From: Siderastrea radians
Taxonomy: Eukaryota; Cnidaria; Anthozoa; Scleractinia; Rhizangiidae
Reading direction: 5' to 3'
Length of the DNA stretch: 64,000 bases
Assembly: GCA_964017195.1 (NCBI GenBank)
Contig: OZ024898.1
Location: 8,869,294 to 8,933,293 of the forward strand
A program made the position numbers and the translations under genes. Position 1 is the first letter of the stretch; every line of letters starts with the position of its first letter. The notes under the pieces were generated by a model. It searched no databases. It worked only from the letters and a program-made list of their open reading frames with translations, and was not told the origin of the DNA. Below, one piece after another: positions 21,664 through 33,931 of the stretch.

Positions 21664-22339
21664 TAAAGATGATTAGTCGTTTTCAAAAATATGTCAACCC
21701 TACATCAGCCAGAAATAAAGCTCGAGTTATTAATAGGTTCACTTTTGCTGTTTGCTAAGTGTTACTTTATCACGATCTAGTTGATTTTGTTTCATTTCAC
21801 ATACTGAATCTTGTACCCGACAGCACACTGATATTGTAAGAACTCGCACAAACGTTTTTATTCCATTTAGTTTGAAAATAAACAAACATCAGTATTCGCG
21901 TTCTCTAAACAGCTTGTGGAGATTACGTAGTCAAGTGATCAGAGCGTTGAGGCTTTCGATCTTAAGACCAATGGTTCAAGGATCGCTTCTGCATTTGTTC
22001 CAAAGCAAGACCTTTGCTCTACGTTTTCTCTCTCCACCCACATCCTCAGCTAACTCAGAGTTAACTTGTAATTGTTTACAAACCGATCATGATAATTCGA
22101 GATCTGCCATTTTGTTCGCTCCTTCTCCCCTCCTCCCAAATCAATGTTGTTTAGTTCTGAAAGCTGACGGGAACGGGTGGGAAAGGGTACGGGATTTACT
22201 TAAGCAGAACTAAGGAATTTGTTTGCGTTTTACTTTTGTCTTAACTAGTTTTGTCAAGCTTCAAAAGTGTATCAATGGGTACTGGGGATAGCGGCACTGA
22301 TCATAAAAGGAGCCTACCGAAATGCCGGTAGAGAACCCC
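21664..22339. other. Intergenic, no feature recognised
   Basis: Contains one 113-aa plus-strand ORF (21872-22213) without motif; no splice context. Confidence 0.4.
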
Positions 22340-22735
22340 ACGATGGACTAGTATCCCATCCCGGTGGGGGGGGGGGGTAGTTATACTCCTAGTCACTTTA
22401 TGCTGGGCATCCTGTGATGGACTAGCATCCCATCCAGGGGGGAGTAGTAATACTCCTAGTCACTTTATGTTGGGTATCCTGTGATAGACTAGCATCCCAT
22501 CCAGGGGGGAGTAGTAATACTCCTAGTCACTTTATGTTGGGTGTCCTGTGATGGACTAGCATCCCATCCAGGGGAAGTAGTAATACTCTTAGTCACTTTA
22601 TGCTGGGTATCCTGTGATGGACTAGCATCCCATCCAGGGAGGAGTAGTAATACTCCTAGTCACTTTATGTTGGGTATCCTGTGATACACTAGCATCCCAT
22701 CCAGGGGGGAGTAGTAATACTCCTAGCTGCTTCAT
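22340..22735. repeat. 67-bp tandem repeat, about six copies
   Basis: CACTTTATG recurs at 22394, 22461, 22528, 22594 and 22661 (steps of 66-67). The unit includes GATGGACTAGCATCCCATCC, a G run, and GTAGTAATACTCCTAG. The first copy has a 10-nt G run. A diverged relative lies near 42450-42510. Confidence 0.92.
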
Positions 22736-24344
22736 GGTTGAAAAACCAGGTCAAGCTCAGGCCACGTGAGCCACCACTTGGGACCTTAACTATACCTACC
22801 TTTCAAAACTCTTTGCGCTCACACGAATACGTTTATGTTAGTTTTTCACTCGTCCACACATTAACTATGCACTAACTATGCCGTAGCCGCTCAGTTATAA
22901 CCAGATAACATAGTGATATCGTATTTTCTTGAACAAGTGCCTGCAACGCTTACTTCAAATTTGGTGTTTTTTACTTTCAACGTCCCTAAAATCAACTTAA
23001 TTTTTAGTCAATTTATTGTTCCTGTCGAGTTTACCAGTTCCCTTTCTTCATTTGTTGATTCATACTGCTTGTAGGTGTTAGACTGGATATTTCTTTGGAG
23101 TTTATAACACATAGAGGGCGTTTGAGTGACAGGGAATGCCTTACCGACAGAGAACCTCTAGGAAATAAGATAAATGTATGTTGTTAGACGGTTTGACATG
23201 TAGTACTGTGGGATATTTTTTATGTGTCATGCTGTATTTTAATGATCCGTTAGGGCGAGTCAAAATAGAAAAGACGAGTAACAATATCCCGCGATACTGC
23301 ACAGTAAGGCGCCTAACAAGATTGAAGTTATTTTAAAACCTGGAGCACTATTTTAAGGTTTTTATTAATGCAAATATGTCTTCTGGCTTTTCAGAGTGAT
23401 GCTTCAAATAGCTCCTTAAAGATAAGAGCACTTATCTTGTCTTTTGAATGGGCAAACATAAAAAATGATAACCTCTTTGTGATCTGAGTTGTTTATAACA
23501 CTGAATACTTTAGACACCTGTCATTAATTTTAAAACACGTGGAATGCTGAACATTGATAAATATGCATTTTATCAAGTCTAGGTTTTTAATTGACTGGAA
23601 AGCACAAATGAAACAGTAAATACCGTAGATGAGATGAACTTAACAGAAAGAAACTTTATGCTTTCATCGACAGATTCAAATTTGTTAGAACCACAAGAAC
23701 TATAGCACTACTGATTGCTCCGCAACAAATGCCATTTGTTCAGCCTGAGCGAACTACACCACAGAAAAGTACAATTACACAATATGAATAAAAAAATTCG
23801 TAGCTCTTGTAAATACCAGCTATTCATTACAAGAAGTGAAAATATTTATCAGGCAGTTCGATTCTCCAATCAATCATTGATCAGGTATTCATCTTGAACT
23901 GAAACACCTTGAAAGCCACGAGCTGATAAGCAGGCAAACGTCGTTTCAAATGTGGTATTTCCTGCAAATAAGCTTCTAATATTTCAATGTAACGCCCTTG
24001 CCACGCGAACATTACAGATAAGCTGTTAAGGGGCGTGATATTTGACGATATCCTAACGGAAGTCAAATAATAATGACCACTTATCGGTTCTGATAACATG
24101 CTTATCTTTCTTCCGGCATTTAATGAAACACTCCTTTTCCAGAATTGCACACCTTTCCACACTTCGAATGAGATGAGTCTGATAATATTTTTACAAAATG
24201 TGTTTTAGGCGTTGACTTTTGGCGTGCTCCCATTGGTCGAAATCAATCACGTGGCGCAATAGTGTCTCTCTTCAGCGAACGCCTATCAGCGCGTAGTGCC
24301 TGTTCTTGGCAATTTTCGCTCAAAATTTAGCGTTGTACAATAAA
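22736..24344. other. Intergenic; a diverged satellite piece near 23640-23780
   Basis: Apart from TTCATCGACAGATTCAAA..TTAGAACCAC.AGAAC..GAAAAGTAC, which resembles the 106-bp satellite, nothing was recognised. Confidence 0.5.
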
Positions 24345-24530
24345 AACAATAGAGTTCTTCTATCTCAGGCCCTATGTTTGATAGGTTCCCTCGGAAATTT
24401 GATGTTCACACTTCATATTAGCTTTCGAACTACGTTCTCGGGCTAATATTTGTTTTGAACATCGAATTTCCTCGGGATCGGGCAACCTATCACACGATAG
24501 TCCCTTCGACAGAAGAACTCTGTTGTCTAA
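24345..24530. repeat. 186-bp inverted repeat (AGAGTTCTTCT ends)
   Basis: AGAGTTCTTCT at 24351 and AGAAGAACTCT at 24511. The arms continue through GATAGGTT.CC / GG.AACCTATC and GAAATTTGATGTT / AACATCGAATTTC, meeting at GCTAATAT. An almost complete fold-back. Confidence 0.75.
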
Positions 24531-24654
24531 TTGTTTAAACCCTTTAAAACTACGGCAATTCATCACATCCTTTTCAGACCTTAACTCAGTTTTACTTTCT
24601 GTGTGAAAAAGGTAGTTTTGCTAACTTTTGCCTTTGTGGATGAAATATTTTAAC

Positions 24655-25078
24655 TGATATTGTGACCATTCAAATGAAAGCTTCTGAGCAGTACTTTCCT
24701 GTGGTGCTGTTTGTTATGCTGTACAAGGCAGTTCTTACCTTTGAGTCTGTGGATGAAATCCTAAAGTGTGACCATTCAAATAAAAGCTACTGAGCAGTAC
24801 TTTCCTGTGGTGCTGTTTGTTATGCTGTACAAGGCAGTTCTTACCTTTGAGTCTGTGGATGAAATCCTAAAGTGTGACTATTCAAATGAAAGCTACTGAG
24901 CGGTACTTTCCTGTGGTGCTGCTTATTATGCTGTACAAGGTGCTTCTAACTTTTAAGCCTGCGGATGAAATCCCAAGGTGTGTGAAAGCTACTGAGAAGT
25001 ACTGCACGCTGTAGTGATACTCATCATGCTGTGTAAGATTTTCTATTAAACATTTGAGTCTGTGTATGAAATCTTTGA
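24655..25078 (-). repeat. Satellite relatives, four to five inverted copies
   Basis: Repeated CATTCAAATGAAAGCT.CTGAGCAGTACTTTCCTGTGGTGCTG, TTATGCTGTACAAGG and GAGTCTGTGGATGAAATCCTAAAG at about 106-bp steps. This is the reverse complement of the Rab32-intron satellite. Confidence 0.85.
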
Positions 25079-25279
25079 CCGAAGATGTACTTCACCGTAA
25101 ATTCAAACGTTCTGGCACACGTGGCGCAAAAGGAGCCTCTTCATGGCTTGAGCCTAATTTGCAACATGTCTGGAAACAATTGTAACTTTGCTGAAATCAG
25201 GATCCCTGAGAAATTTACTGAAAATCTCAAACTTGGCAAGGGTATAAAAGTTGATGACCTTATCTCACTTTTGACTTAA

Positions 25280-26050
25280 ACTAGCGAGGAACTTTTGCGT
25301 CACGTGACCAATAAAGGATCATTATCGGTTAAAAATAATACCAATTTTTTCCTGTTAAGCGTCGTCATTAATTCTGTAACTAATCAGGAATTCTGTAATT
25401 AACAGAAATGGATCACGTGACTTAAGGAATAGTCAACTAAATATAGTTGGTAGTTGAATTATTGAACTAAATATTTTTATTTCATTTTAAAGAAATAAAG
25501 GACACCATCTTGAAAAGTTAATTCATGATGAGCTTTGAAGACTTTATCTTATTTCATTTTATACCTTCCATTTTGCTGTAAAGCACATTCACCATCAGTG
25601 ATCATTTACAGGGCAGGTGACTGGAATTTGAAGTTTCAGGGCAACTGACTTCTTTTGAAACGTAACTATGATGTGCTAAATATTTAATAGTCATCCACAG
25701 ACCACCTTAACGGGGTTTCTTCAAACAAAAATGGAAAATGGGAAGAGTATGACATTGCAGGGTGACCACAATTGAAACTATATTTTGTTTAGCGCAGAGA
25801 ATTTTTACTAAGGCACGTCAAAAGACTCAAACGTGGTGCGAGACTGTTACCAGTTGTTGTATTTTACTCATATGATAAGCGTGTATAAATTATGCAAATC
25901 TACGGTAAAACGAGGAGGGATTGGGGAGAGGAACGCCAGCGAGTGGCATTTACAGCACCCGCGCTTTATACCCACGCTACTCGTTGCTAGCGACAGGGCT
26001 GTTCGCGCTTCGTTTCGATCTTCTCGCGCTAAAAAGATAGGAGAAGAAAC
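25280..26050. other. Intergenic, no feature recognised
   Basis: No coding signal in this block. Confidence 0.5.
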
Positions 26051-26181
26051 AGTCTAGCACCCAGGCCTTGCCTCGGCATTTTGTGACGTCAGCGAAGGAC
26101 ATACCGCCGACCCATTCGGTAACGTCATGACATTTCGCGCCAAGTTTAAGTGAGTGGAAAGGAAAGCCTGGGTATTAGACT
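26051..26181. mobile_element. 131-bp MITE with AGTCTA..CCCAGGC ends
   Basis: AGTCTAGCACCCAGGC at the left and GCCTGGGTATTAGACT at the right. The interior has TGACGTCA and GTAACGTCATGAC. A partial relative (AGTCTAGTACCCAGG) is at about 50492. Confidence 0.75.
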
Positions 26182-26189
26182 GGATAAGA

Positions 26190-26310
26190 AAGAAGGTGGT
26201 CACAGTCTGGGGAGGCGGGGGTACAGAGGAACGGGAACCCGGGAGAAAAGAGGGCGGGGAGTCTACAGGAAGAGTAAAAAAACAGGGAGAGAGAGGAAAG
26301 CGGGATCGCC
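26190..26310. repeat. G-rich CGGGA repeat patch
   Basis: Short GGGCGGGGAG / AACGGGAACCCGGGAG words resembling the larger array at 50016-50250. Confidence 0.55.
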
Positions 26311-27429
26311 ATGGAGGCGTCTATTTTTACAATCTTGATCATGACATTTGAATACCTTTATCGACCATGATTGTTTGCCAATCGTTTCGCAGTTGTTTCA
26401 TGGATTATTACAAACCGAAGTAGTTTCACGAGTGTCATCTACCATGGGAGCCAATTTTTTAAGGGTCCGCCACTAAAAGTATCTCAAAATACTAATTTTA
26501 CTCAGGCTTCATATCTTAAAAACAAGAGATCTAAAATCTGCCAAAGAGGGCCCCGTATAAGCCAGTTTCTAGAATTCTAAATGCACCCTGCCTTGTACCG
26601 CATAATTAACAGCGCGGCAGTTAAGTACGGGTTACGCGTTTTTCGGAAAGAGTATGTTGAGGATGTTATCAACACTGTCTCTAACAGCGGCAAATTATCA
26701 CATATTGTTAAAGGATTAGTGAGAACGGATTTAACTAGACTCTTAATCTGACATTTTAGTAGGGCAAAATGGAACAGAGCTCTTCAGGAAGAAACTTAAA
26801 ACCCTTTCTGTAAACACGAAAGTCATTGGACCTTTTGAGGCTCTACCTGTACCTATGTAGTCAAACAGTGGATTACAGTTAACGTTTTCTTATTCTGAAG
26901 GTTGCCTAGATACAAAAATACCTGAATTGTAAAAAAAATTATCTTGTATATACAAAACGCGTTGTCATTAAGGTTATAACTGAGTTAATAAAGATGTTTT
27001 GAGTGGGAAAAATGAAGGTATGTAGATTAGCAGTTTTGGAATTCATTACTGGTTTTCGTCGAGCCCTTCTCTGATCCGTTTAGTAATCAGGATTTTAATA
27101 TTACCGCAGCGGGGTAATTCTGAAACATACCTTCACGTCCAAGGTTTACGATCTTCACTGACAAAAATTCTATGTACATGCTTTAAAGATAGAAGCAAAT
27201 CGGGAGCCCAGAGAATTAAAAAATTGTACCAAAAAAAATTCCGTGAGAAAATTCTAATAGGATTACAAGAAACCTTGAAATAGCTTCAATTTGTTTAGTC
27301 ATAATTCGTCTGTGTAGCTTATCCCTTGAGTTTGAACCCAGAGTCAATAAACTGGAATAAAGTTAATGTGGGACTGTAGATGAATTTAAACTGATCGCTT
27401 TTCAACTATTTGAAGCTTTACGTTCTTTT
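26311..27429. other. Intergenic, no feature recognised
   Basis: No coding or RNA signal found. Confidence 0.5.
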
Positions 27430-28110
27430 TGTACTGTGTATTATGTTGTACCAGGTGGTTTTAACCCTAAATTGCGACCATTGAAATGAAAACCACCTTG
27501 AACGATATCTTTTTTTACTTATTATGCTTGACACGGTTGTTGTAGGCTTTGAGTCTTTGAAAGAAATCCTAAAATGCGACCATACATATGAAAGCTATGT
27601 TGAATATTGCCCTCAGATTGCGCTACTGTTTATTATGCTGTTTAAACGTTTACTTATCGAATTCCAACTTTTCACTCCGTGGAAGTGTGCCTGGGGTCAC
27701 TCAAATGAAAGCTATTGAGCTGTCTGTGGCACTATACCACAGGGTTCTAACTTTTGAGTCTGTGTATGGATCCTAAAATGTGACCTTTCCCTGAAAGCTA
27801 CTGAGCAGTGCTTTGTTGTGGTAGTTTATTATGCAATACTGGCAATACAATGTGGTTCTAACCATTACAGAGTCTGTAGACGAACTGAACGGCTTAAATT
27901 GTGACCATTTTTAATGAGAGCTATGATCATGAAGTCTACTGAGCAGTACTTTACCGTATAGCTTTACTATGCTGCTTGTTGTAAACTATTGCGTATTTTA
28001 CATATTAATTTTCTGTATATTGTGCAGATTGCATATATTACAAATTCTGATTAACTGCCTTGCGTTCCAGTTGAAAGCTATCGAGCAGTACTTCCCTGTG
28101 GACTGTTGGT
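27430..28110 (-). repeat. Heavily diverged satellite relatives, about six inverted copies
   Basis: GAAAGCTA.TGAGC.GT, TTATGCTGT/TACCA, TTTGAGTCTGTG.ATG..ATCCTAAA recur at roughly 100-bp steps with many changes. Confidence 0.65.
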
Positions 28111-28509
28111 TGTACCATATCTTTCTTTCAAACTCGAAATTTTCGAAACTTGTCTAGTTTCGAACTTTTAAAAACACTCTTCAAATAAAAGGGTTAATCG
28201 TGTTTTCAGTCTGAAGCAGTTTGCAGAATTTCCGTCCGCACCCGAGTACGGTTAATTGCTCATGTACTGTGTTCATCACCAGCTTTTAATTAGCTCAGCT
28301 ATCGCTTCGACCTTTGCATTAACTCCTATTTTTACTACAAGGCATCTCAGGGTGAATTGATCATGAAAAGTTGCTAATAACAATACATATACATTCGTTA
28401 AATGCACAGTCAAAATGCCATACAGATCACGCCTAGGGAAAAATCAAAATTGGATAAAATCTCCCCACTTTATAAATTGTGTTTTTTTTTTCATTGTTGA
28501 ACAAAAAGG

Positions 28510-28690
28510 ACCAACAGCCCGGACCAGAAGGTACTCTCCTGTTGCACTGTTTATTACTGTGCTACACAAGAGAGCTCCATAAGTTTTGTGTCTGTAAATG
28601 AAACTCTAAATTGTGACCATTACAATGAGAGCTTCTTTCGACATTTTGTAGAATATTTTTGGAGCAGAGCACTTTTGAGTTGAAGGTAAA
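28510..28690 (-). repeat. Diverged satellite copies
   Basis: CCAGAAGGTACTCTCCTGTTGCACTG..TACACAAG and GTGTCTGTAAATGAAACTCTAAA match the inverted monomer. Confidence 0.5.
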
Positions 28691-29829
28691 GAGCAGAATA
28701 TACCTGACCACTTCTCGTTGTATTTAGCATGCATCTACCCTTCAGCTGTGTAGCTCAATAACATGTACAGAGAGTTCTACTTTCTTGATACGACAAGAAC
28801 GAGAGCAGGTTCCTATAAAATATTCAACCTTTCTTTCACTGCTGACGCAATATCCCATAGTTGTAATTTCCTATAGGTTTTTATTTTTTATGTGTTTTTC
28901 TAGTTACCATTGTCTTTGCTAGTGTAAGTACGTACTGCATGTATCAAAACAACAAGAAGCTTTATTTGCATGACTATAAGTACATACAGTATTGCAAAAG
29001 CGTAAAACTTAACTAAAGCGAAACTTATAACAATCATAATCATGTAATAGGAAAAAAAGCAATTATGTATGCGTTACATTACTTTCATTCGATAGAAGAT
29101 TATTTCGTAAAGATAAGCATCTCAAAATGAACTTCATCAGTTGAGTATCGTAAGTAGTTCTTCTTTATTGTATTGACATAATTAACATTGTGTTGTAAAC
29201 CTTGTAAGTAGTGTATTGTACTCTTCTATTTTGTTATTGTGATTGCAATAAAAAAATGTACAGTGAGTTCTGACACGATTAATCGAATTCCTAAGCGATA
29301 AGGCAGCTGCAGAAACCGGTATAAAGAGTGGTGTTGAAAACGCGAGTTACGTATGTCCACAGCCATAAATGCTCTTGACAATTGACAATTATTCTGATAA
29401 ACAAAATTGTAGGTGACCTTGGCTGTAACCAATCTGTTATGATTTTGCGCTTTGTTTGGGTGGGTTAAAGAATTGAAGCTTTGCTAACAAGAACACTCTG
29501 TAAGAGACTATTTAAAATTTGTTTGGAATTGAAATTAAACGTTTCCTTCAATATATCGTCAACTCTCCTTTGGTCTTCAACATTGATGAAGGAATTGAGG
29601 GCACGACAATTCGGGTCTCAAACACCGACAAAATGAGCCTCTTTCAGCGTCTTTTATTTGAGTGTCAACAATGCTTTTCATAGTCCCTTGAACGACATCA
29701 TGATAAATCACTCAAGATAAATAACTACACAACCATGTAATGGCTTGACTGAGGAATCTATTAATTAACCATGATCTATATTCACACATCATTCAAAATG
29801 ATGCTAGCAGACATAAAACTATTGGCAAG
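28691..29829. other. Intergenic, no feature recognised
   Basis: AT-rich; no coding signal. Confidence 0.5.
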
Positions 29830-29950
29830 GACGACTCGATAGTTAGAACTACCTTGTACAACATGGTAAACAGCACCATAGGAAAGTCCAGCTCAGTAGC
29901 TTTCATTTGAATGGTCCTACATTGAAATTTTTTCATCTGCACTCAAAAAC
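29830..29950 (+). repeat. Single satellite copy, array orientation
   Basis: GAACTACCTTGTACAACATGGTAAACAGCACCATAGGAAAGTCCAGCTCAGTAGCTTTC is plainly one monomer (shown here only as a description of 29848-29907) and CATTTGAATGGTC follows. Confidence 0.8.
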
Positions 29951-30379
29951 AACAAGCTTATAATCATTCACTACCTTTCATCTACTTTACAATTAAATAT
30001 CGATTAATGAATCAGCCCTACTGTAAGTCCATAATATTCCAAAAAAAATATTCACAATACATTTTTGAAATATTGCTTAACATCTCTGTATTTTTTTCTT
30101 GCTTGGCAATGAAAGGAGAAATGTTTAACCCATAAAAAAATGTGTGCTTGGAAAGAACAGAGCCCAACGTACGAAGGAAAGAGACTGATTCTTTATATTT
30201 ACTGGCAGCGTAAAAAAGAAAAAATCTGTTTGATGATAAATGACGAAACTGAAAGTTACGATTGTTTACGGAAAACACTTGCAGCAGCATTCTTTAAGAA
30301 CCTCCCTCGAGGGTTAAAAATGTCCTTGAGAAAATGAAAACATTTTTGGTATGATCTGAAGTGTTTTTTACTCTGCTGA

Positions 30380-31010
30380 ATCTGTTTTTACAGTCAAAAC
30401 CTATGGGTCATGAAATGTGGTTGTGGGATTGCGATTCTGTGGATGAAAGTAATCTTGAGAGCAGAACATTCTTTTGGTGTTGTTTTTATGCCATACAAGG
30501 ACATGTGGCTGTACGGTTTGAGTATGTGGACGAAATCTTAACTGAGTATTATCATACAGTGAGTTCCTGTATATATTCTTTCAGTATACTGGTTTCCAAG
30601 TTTTGAGTCTGCAGATGAAATCCTAAGTGACCATTCAAACATGCTGCTAAAGATTTATTAAAAAATAAAACCAAAAACGTTTGCACAAGTATACCTTACT
30701 AACCGCATTAAGCGGAAGTCGGGCGAGTGGAGTAGCAAATTTACAAAGACCATAGTTTCTAACGTTAACAAACACACACATACACGAATATACAAAGACA
30801 TCAATTAGTTAACTAGCATGAAATAATGATAAAGAAAGGTTTAAACGAAAAGCTAGAGAGCGTGACGATCATTCAGTTGAAAGCCGAATCCCGCTGTTCC
30901 TGTAGTTATTCTTTCAGGATGTTGATCCCGAAGTTTTGAGTCCGCAGACCAAATCCTAAAGTGTTTCCACTCACACGAAATGTTAGAGAGCAGAATCGAT
31001 TTTCCTTTGG
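30380..31010 (-). repeat. Diverged satellite copies with unrelated insert
   Basis: TCTGTGGATGAAA, CCATACAAGGACATGTGG, GAGTATGTGGACGAAATC and GAGTCTGCAGATGAAATCCTAAGTGACCATTC occur before 30650, and GAGTCCGCAGACCAAATCCTAAAGTG near 30940. Between them is unrelated sequence. Confidence 0.55.
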
Positions 31011-31309
31011 TGTAAAAATTGAGATATTTATCCAGTCTTATGGAAACTTTTTAATTGCCTTGTTTTGATTTGCTTAATACTTATTGCTTCTGTTGATAAA
31101 CCTCTACCACATCAATGAAGGAATGGATAAAGTTAAGACGTTTCGCTTTCCCTAAGCTAATCGCCGAAACACATATATTGGCAACACTGTTGAGTTCATC
31201 GACCGAACCCATCGACGCAATTTTGTGCGTAGCTGATGGAATGTTAATAACTTGTACTTAATTTCGCGCCGCAATTAACAACAACTCTAGCATTTCAGCG
31301 TACATTGTC

Positions 31310-31700
31310 AATCACATAGCTATTGCAACCAACAGGGGGATAAAATGTACCGAGGATTATAATAACTACAACTTGCTGACATCTCTCAGGCAAACCTCCA
31401 AACATAGCTTTGCAACAATGCCAATCCCGCTCTAGGGGTTTAGCAAATAGCTGCAACTCTGCATGCTTTTTGTTGCTGTAGTACTTGAACCGTCTAACCA
31501 AGTCTACAAACGCTGCGAAATGCTTGTTTAAAAATAACTTGCAAAAACACTTTCAAATGATGCTTTCTTAGGCAATAGCGAGGGAAATTGCTTGAAAAGT
31601 AAATATTGTCAGTGAAAACTTTAACACTTGCTGTTGACAGTAGTTGAATGTTTTCGCGTTTAGCGTTTAGTTTCGTGATAGGGTTAATCCAGTAGGGTCA
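31310..31700 (+). repeat. 390-bp interspersed repeat, copy 1
   Basis: Shares an extended, diverged match with 47360-47745 in opposite orientation, including CAGGGGGAT, GCTGACATCTCTCAGGCAAACCTCCAAAC, GCTTTGCAACAA and TCGTGATAGGGTTAATCC. Non-coding in both copies. Confidence 0.8.
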
Positions 31701-33645
31701 CTTTTCTGTCCCCTCGTGTCACTACTTAGCTCTAAGAGCCGAATTTACAATGCCCCCTAGAGAGGAAAAACCTTGTCCTCTTAAACAAATCTGCGCGTTT
31801 AAACAGCAACAATCTGCTCTAGAAATAGAGCTCCCCTGTGGCCTAATGCAAAAGAATTTGCAGTTTTTCGTCGATTTGTTTGTCGGCGTTGATGTGGTCG
31901 CTAAATTATAGAATGTTTTGCTGTTTTTTAGCTTTAGCGTGCTCGCATGACACGCGAAAGGGTACTTAACTTTTAGACCTCATGCAGTTTTGCGGTCTTG
32001 TAAAAGTAATTAAGAAATTGATTTGGAAAAAAAGCTTTCGCGAACGTGAAACGGCACAGTTAAATGTACAATTAAGTGGCCATATTTGGAGGTGTGGATT
32101 GGTAGGTTCTCTTTGGGTTCGAGTGCTGGAGATAACTGCAATAGTTGTATGTGTTATGTAATCTTCGGGTTACTGGGAATGAACTTCAAACTTCATCTAA
32201 AACAAGGAATTTTCTAAGAGTGTTGAAGGCTAAGTAGTATAGATGAACTATCTCTTAGCGCCTCCTGATTGTTTACTGTTGAGAAAATGTTTCCCTTTGT
32301 GTTTCATAAGCTTAGTAATTCCGCATGTTTAATAGGTAGAAAAAATAGGGCCTTAACTCTTGGGGGAAAGTCAATAAAATGATGAAGAACAAAGCTTTTA
32401 AATGAATTCTTTCTATACTGTGTTGCAATAGTAGATCCTTTGCTTCTTTGACCGGCTTTATCAAACAACATTACTTAAGTTCTTTGGCCTTTAGGCTAAG
32501 TCTAAATCACGCACTAAATTCCTTTCTGTACATTGAATCTTATCTCTGAGATAAGAAAGCTGCATTTTCGGGCGAACAAACGATAACCTTTTGTGGTCTT
32601 GTTATCTGCAAAATAACGTAAAATCGAGTGTAGGATGTCCAATGTTTTTTATCTGAGCATACAAACTGCCTTTCCGGCGGGTAATAAAGCTATGTCGTGT
32701 TTGTGTATCCATTGCGCGCGGCACACGAGTAGTGTAAGTTACTCCAAAATATGGATTTTCAAACGCGTGCAATTCGCTGGTATTGCATGGTGTTTTTAAG
32801 CACTTACAAAAGAGCGTGTTGAAAACCCTTTTTTCGTCAAATCAACAACGACTGCGCAAAAACCATGATTGGTTCGCGGCCTGAATTCATCGCTTTGCAA
32901 TTGTCATGAATGGTATTAAATTCCAAATTTCCTTTACTCTGTCCCCCACTTAAACAAGATAAATGCCCAACGGGCCGATTTAAGCACCATTTTATTTTTA
33001 GACCGCGATTCATTTTACCCCAGTTTGTCCAACTTTCATCTCTGACTCGAGTTAAAAATAGTACAACAACAATGACATTGACCGGTTTTCTGCCTTTTTA
33101 AGTCAAGAATAAATAAATCATTCCAGTATTTACATTCGGGTAGCTTAATAATAAACGGAGAACCGATTGTTCGATAATAGTGTATAATAAACTGGTGGAG
33201 AGCTATACAAAACCAACCTCTCTATAGAGCACTAATGTCACAAGCATAGAGTACAGTACGGAAATTTAAAAGTATAAATATTTTGTGAAAACTGTGATAT
33301 TGGCCGAGTTCCTGGCCGCTAAGAAGGCGTGTGCGATCAGATAAAAATAACGAGCGAAAAACTTAAGAAGTGCATCAATAAATCCTGACACAATAATACA
33401 GTGAATATACAAAGAGAGATTGGAGTTAAATCAGTCCTCGCCGTCCAACGGCACAAAATTCGTGTTATTTTTACAGTGGTGTCTGCGGAAAACGGCGCAA
33501 CTGAGCCTTGTTTAGTCTGGCAGACAAATTCAATTTTGAGCATCCATCCGAGTTCATCACAATACAGTGTATCGGTGATAATTTTAATGCGATTATGCAG
33601 CTAAAATCGTCTCTAAGGATCAAGCATTGTGTAAACACAGTCCCG
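31701..33645. other. Repeat-poor sequence downstream of the GDF5-like gene
   Basis: No tandem or inverted repeat and no coding exon recognised. Confidence 0.5.
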
Positions 33646-33651
33646 TTTATT
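33646..33651 (-). promoter_or_regulatory. Candidate polyadenylation signal of the GDF5-like gene
   Basis: AATAAA on the minus strand about 280 nt downstream of the stop codon is the nearest canonical hexamer I found. The 3' UTR length is therefore a guess; transcript 3' ends would decide. Confidence 0.35.
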
Positions 33652-33931
33652 GATGACGAATCCATAACTCGAAGAATTTAGACCGCGCGCCATTCGAGAT
33701 GTTTGCGGCTATGTACTTTCACGTGTTGATAGTCTGGGATAGACTCGAGAACTCTCTGAAACGAGCACCGGCGGCGATAACAGTTCTCCTGCGTAGGTGT
33801 TGATTCAATGAAAAGCAGCGATACTCATACTCGGTAGTAACTGTCTTTCAACTCACCACCTTTGTTACCGAACTCCGAGGTCGTTGAGAAACGACTACCA
33901 TGCCACAACTCGACTCCTATTCTATCTGCCT

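Noticed and set aside
21408..21758. ORFs with long Met or His runs on both strands
   Set aside because: They are translations of the (GAT)n microsatellite and have no other coding sign.
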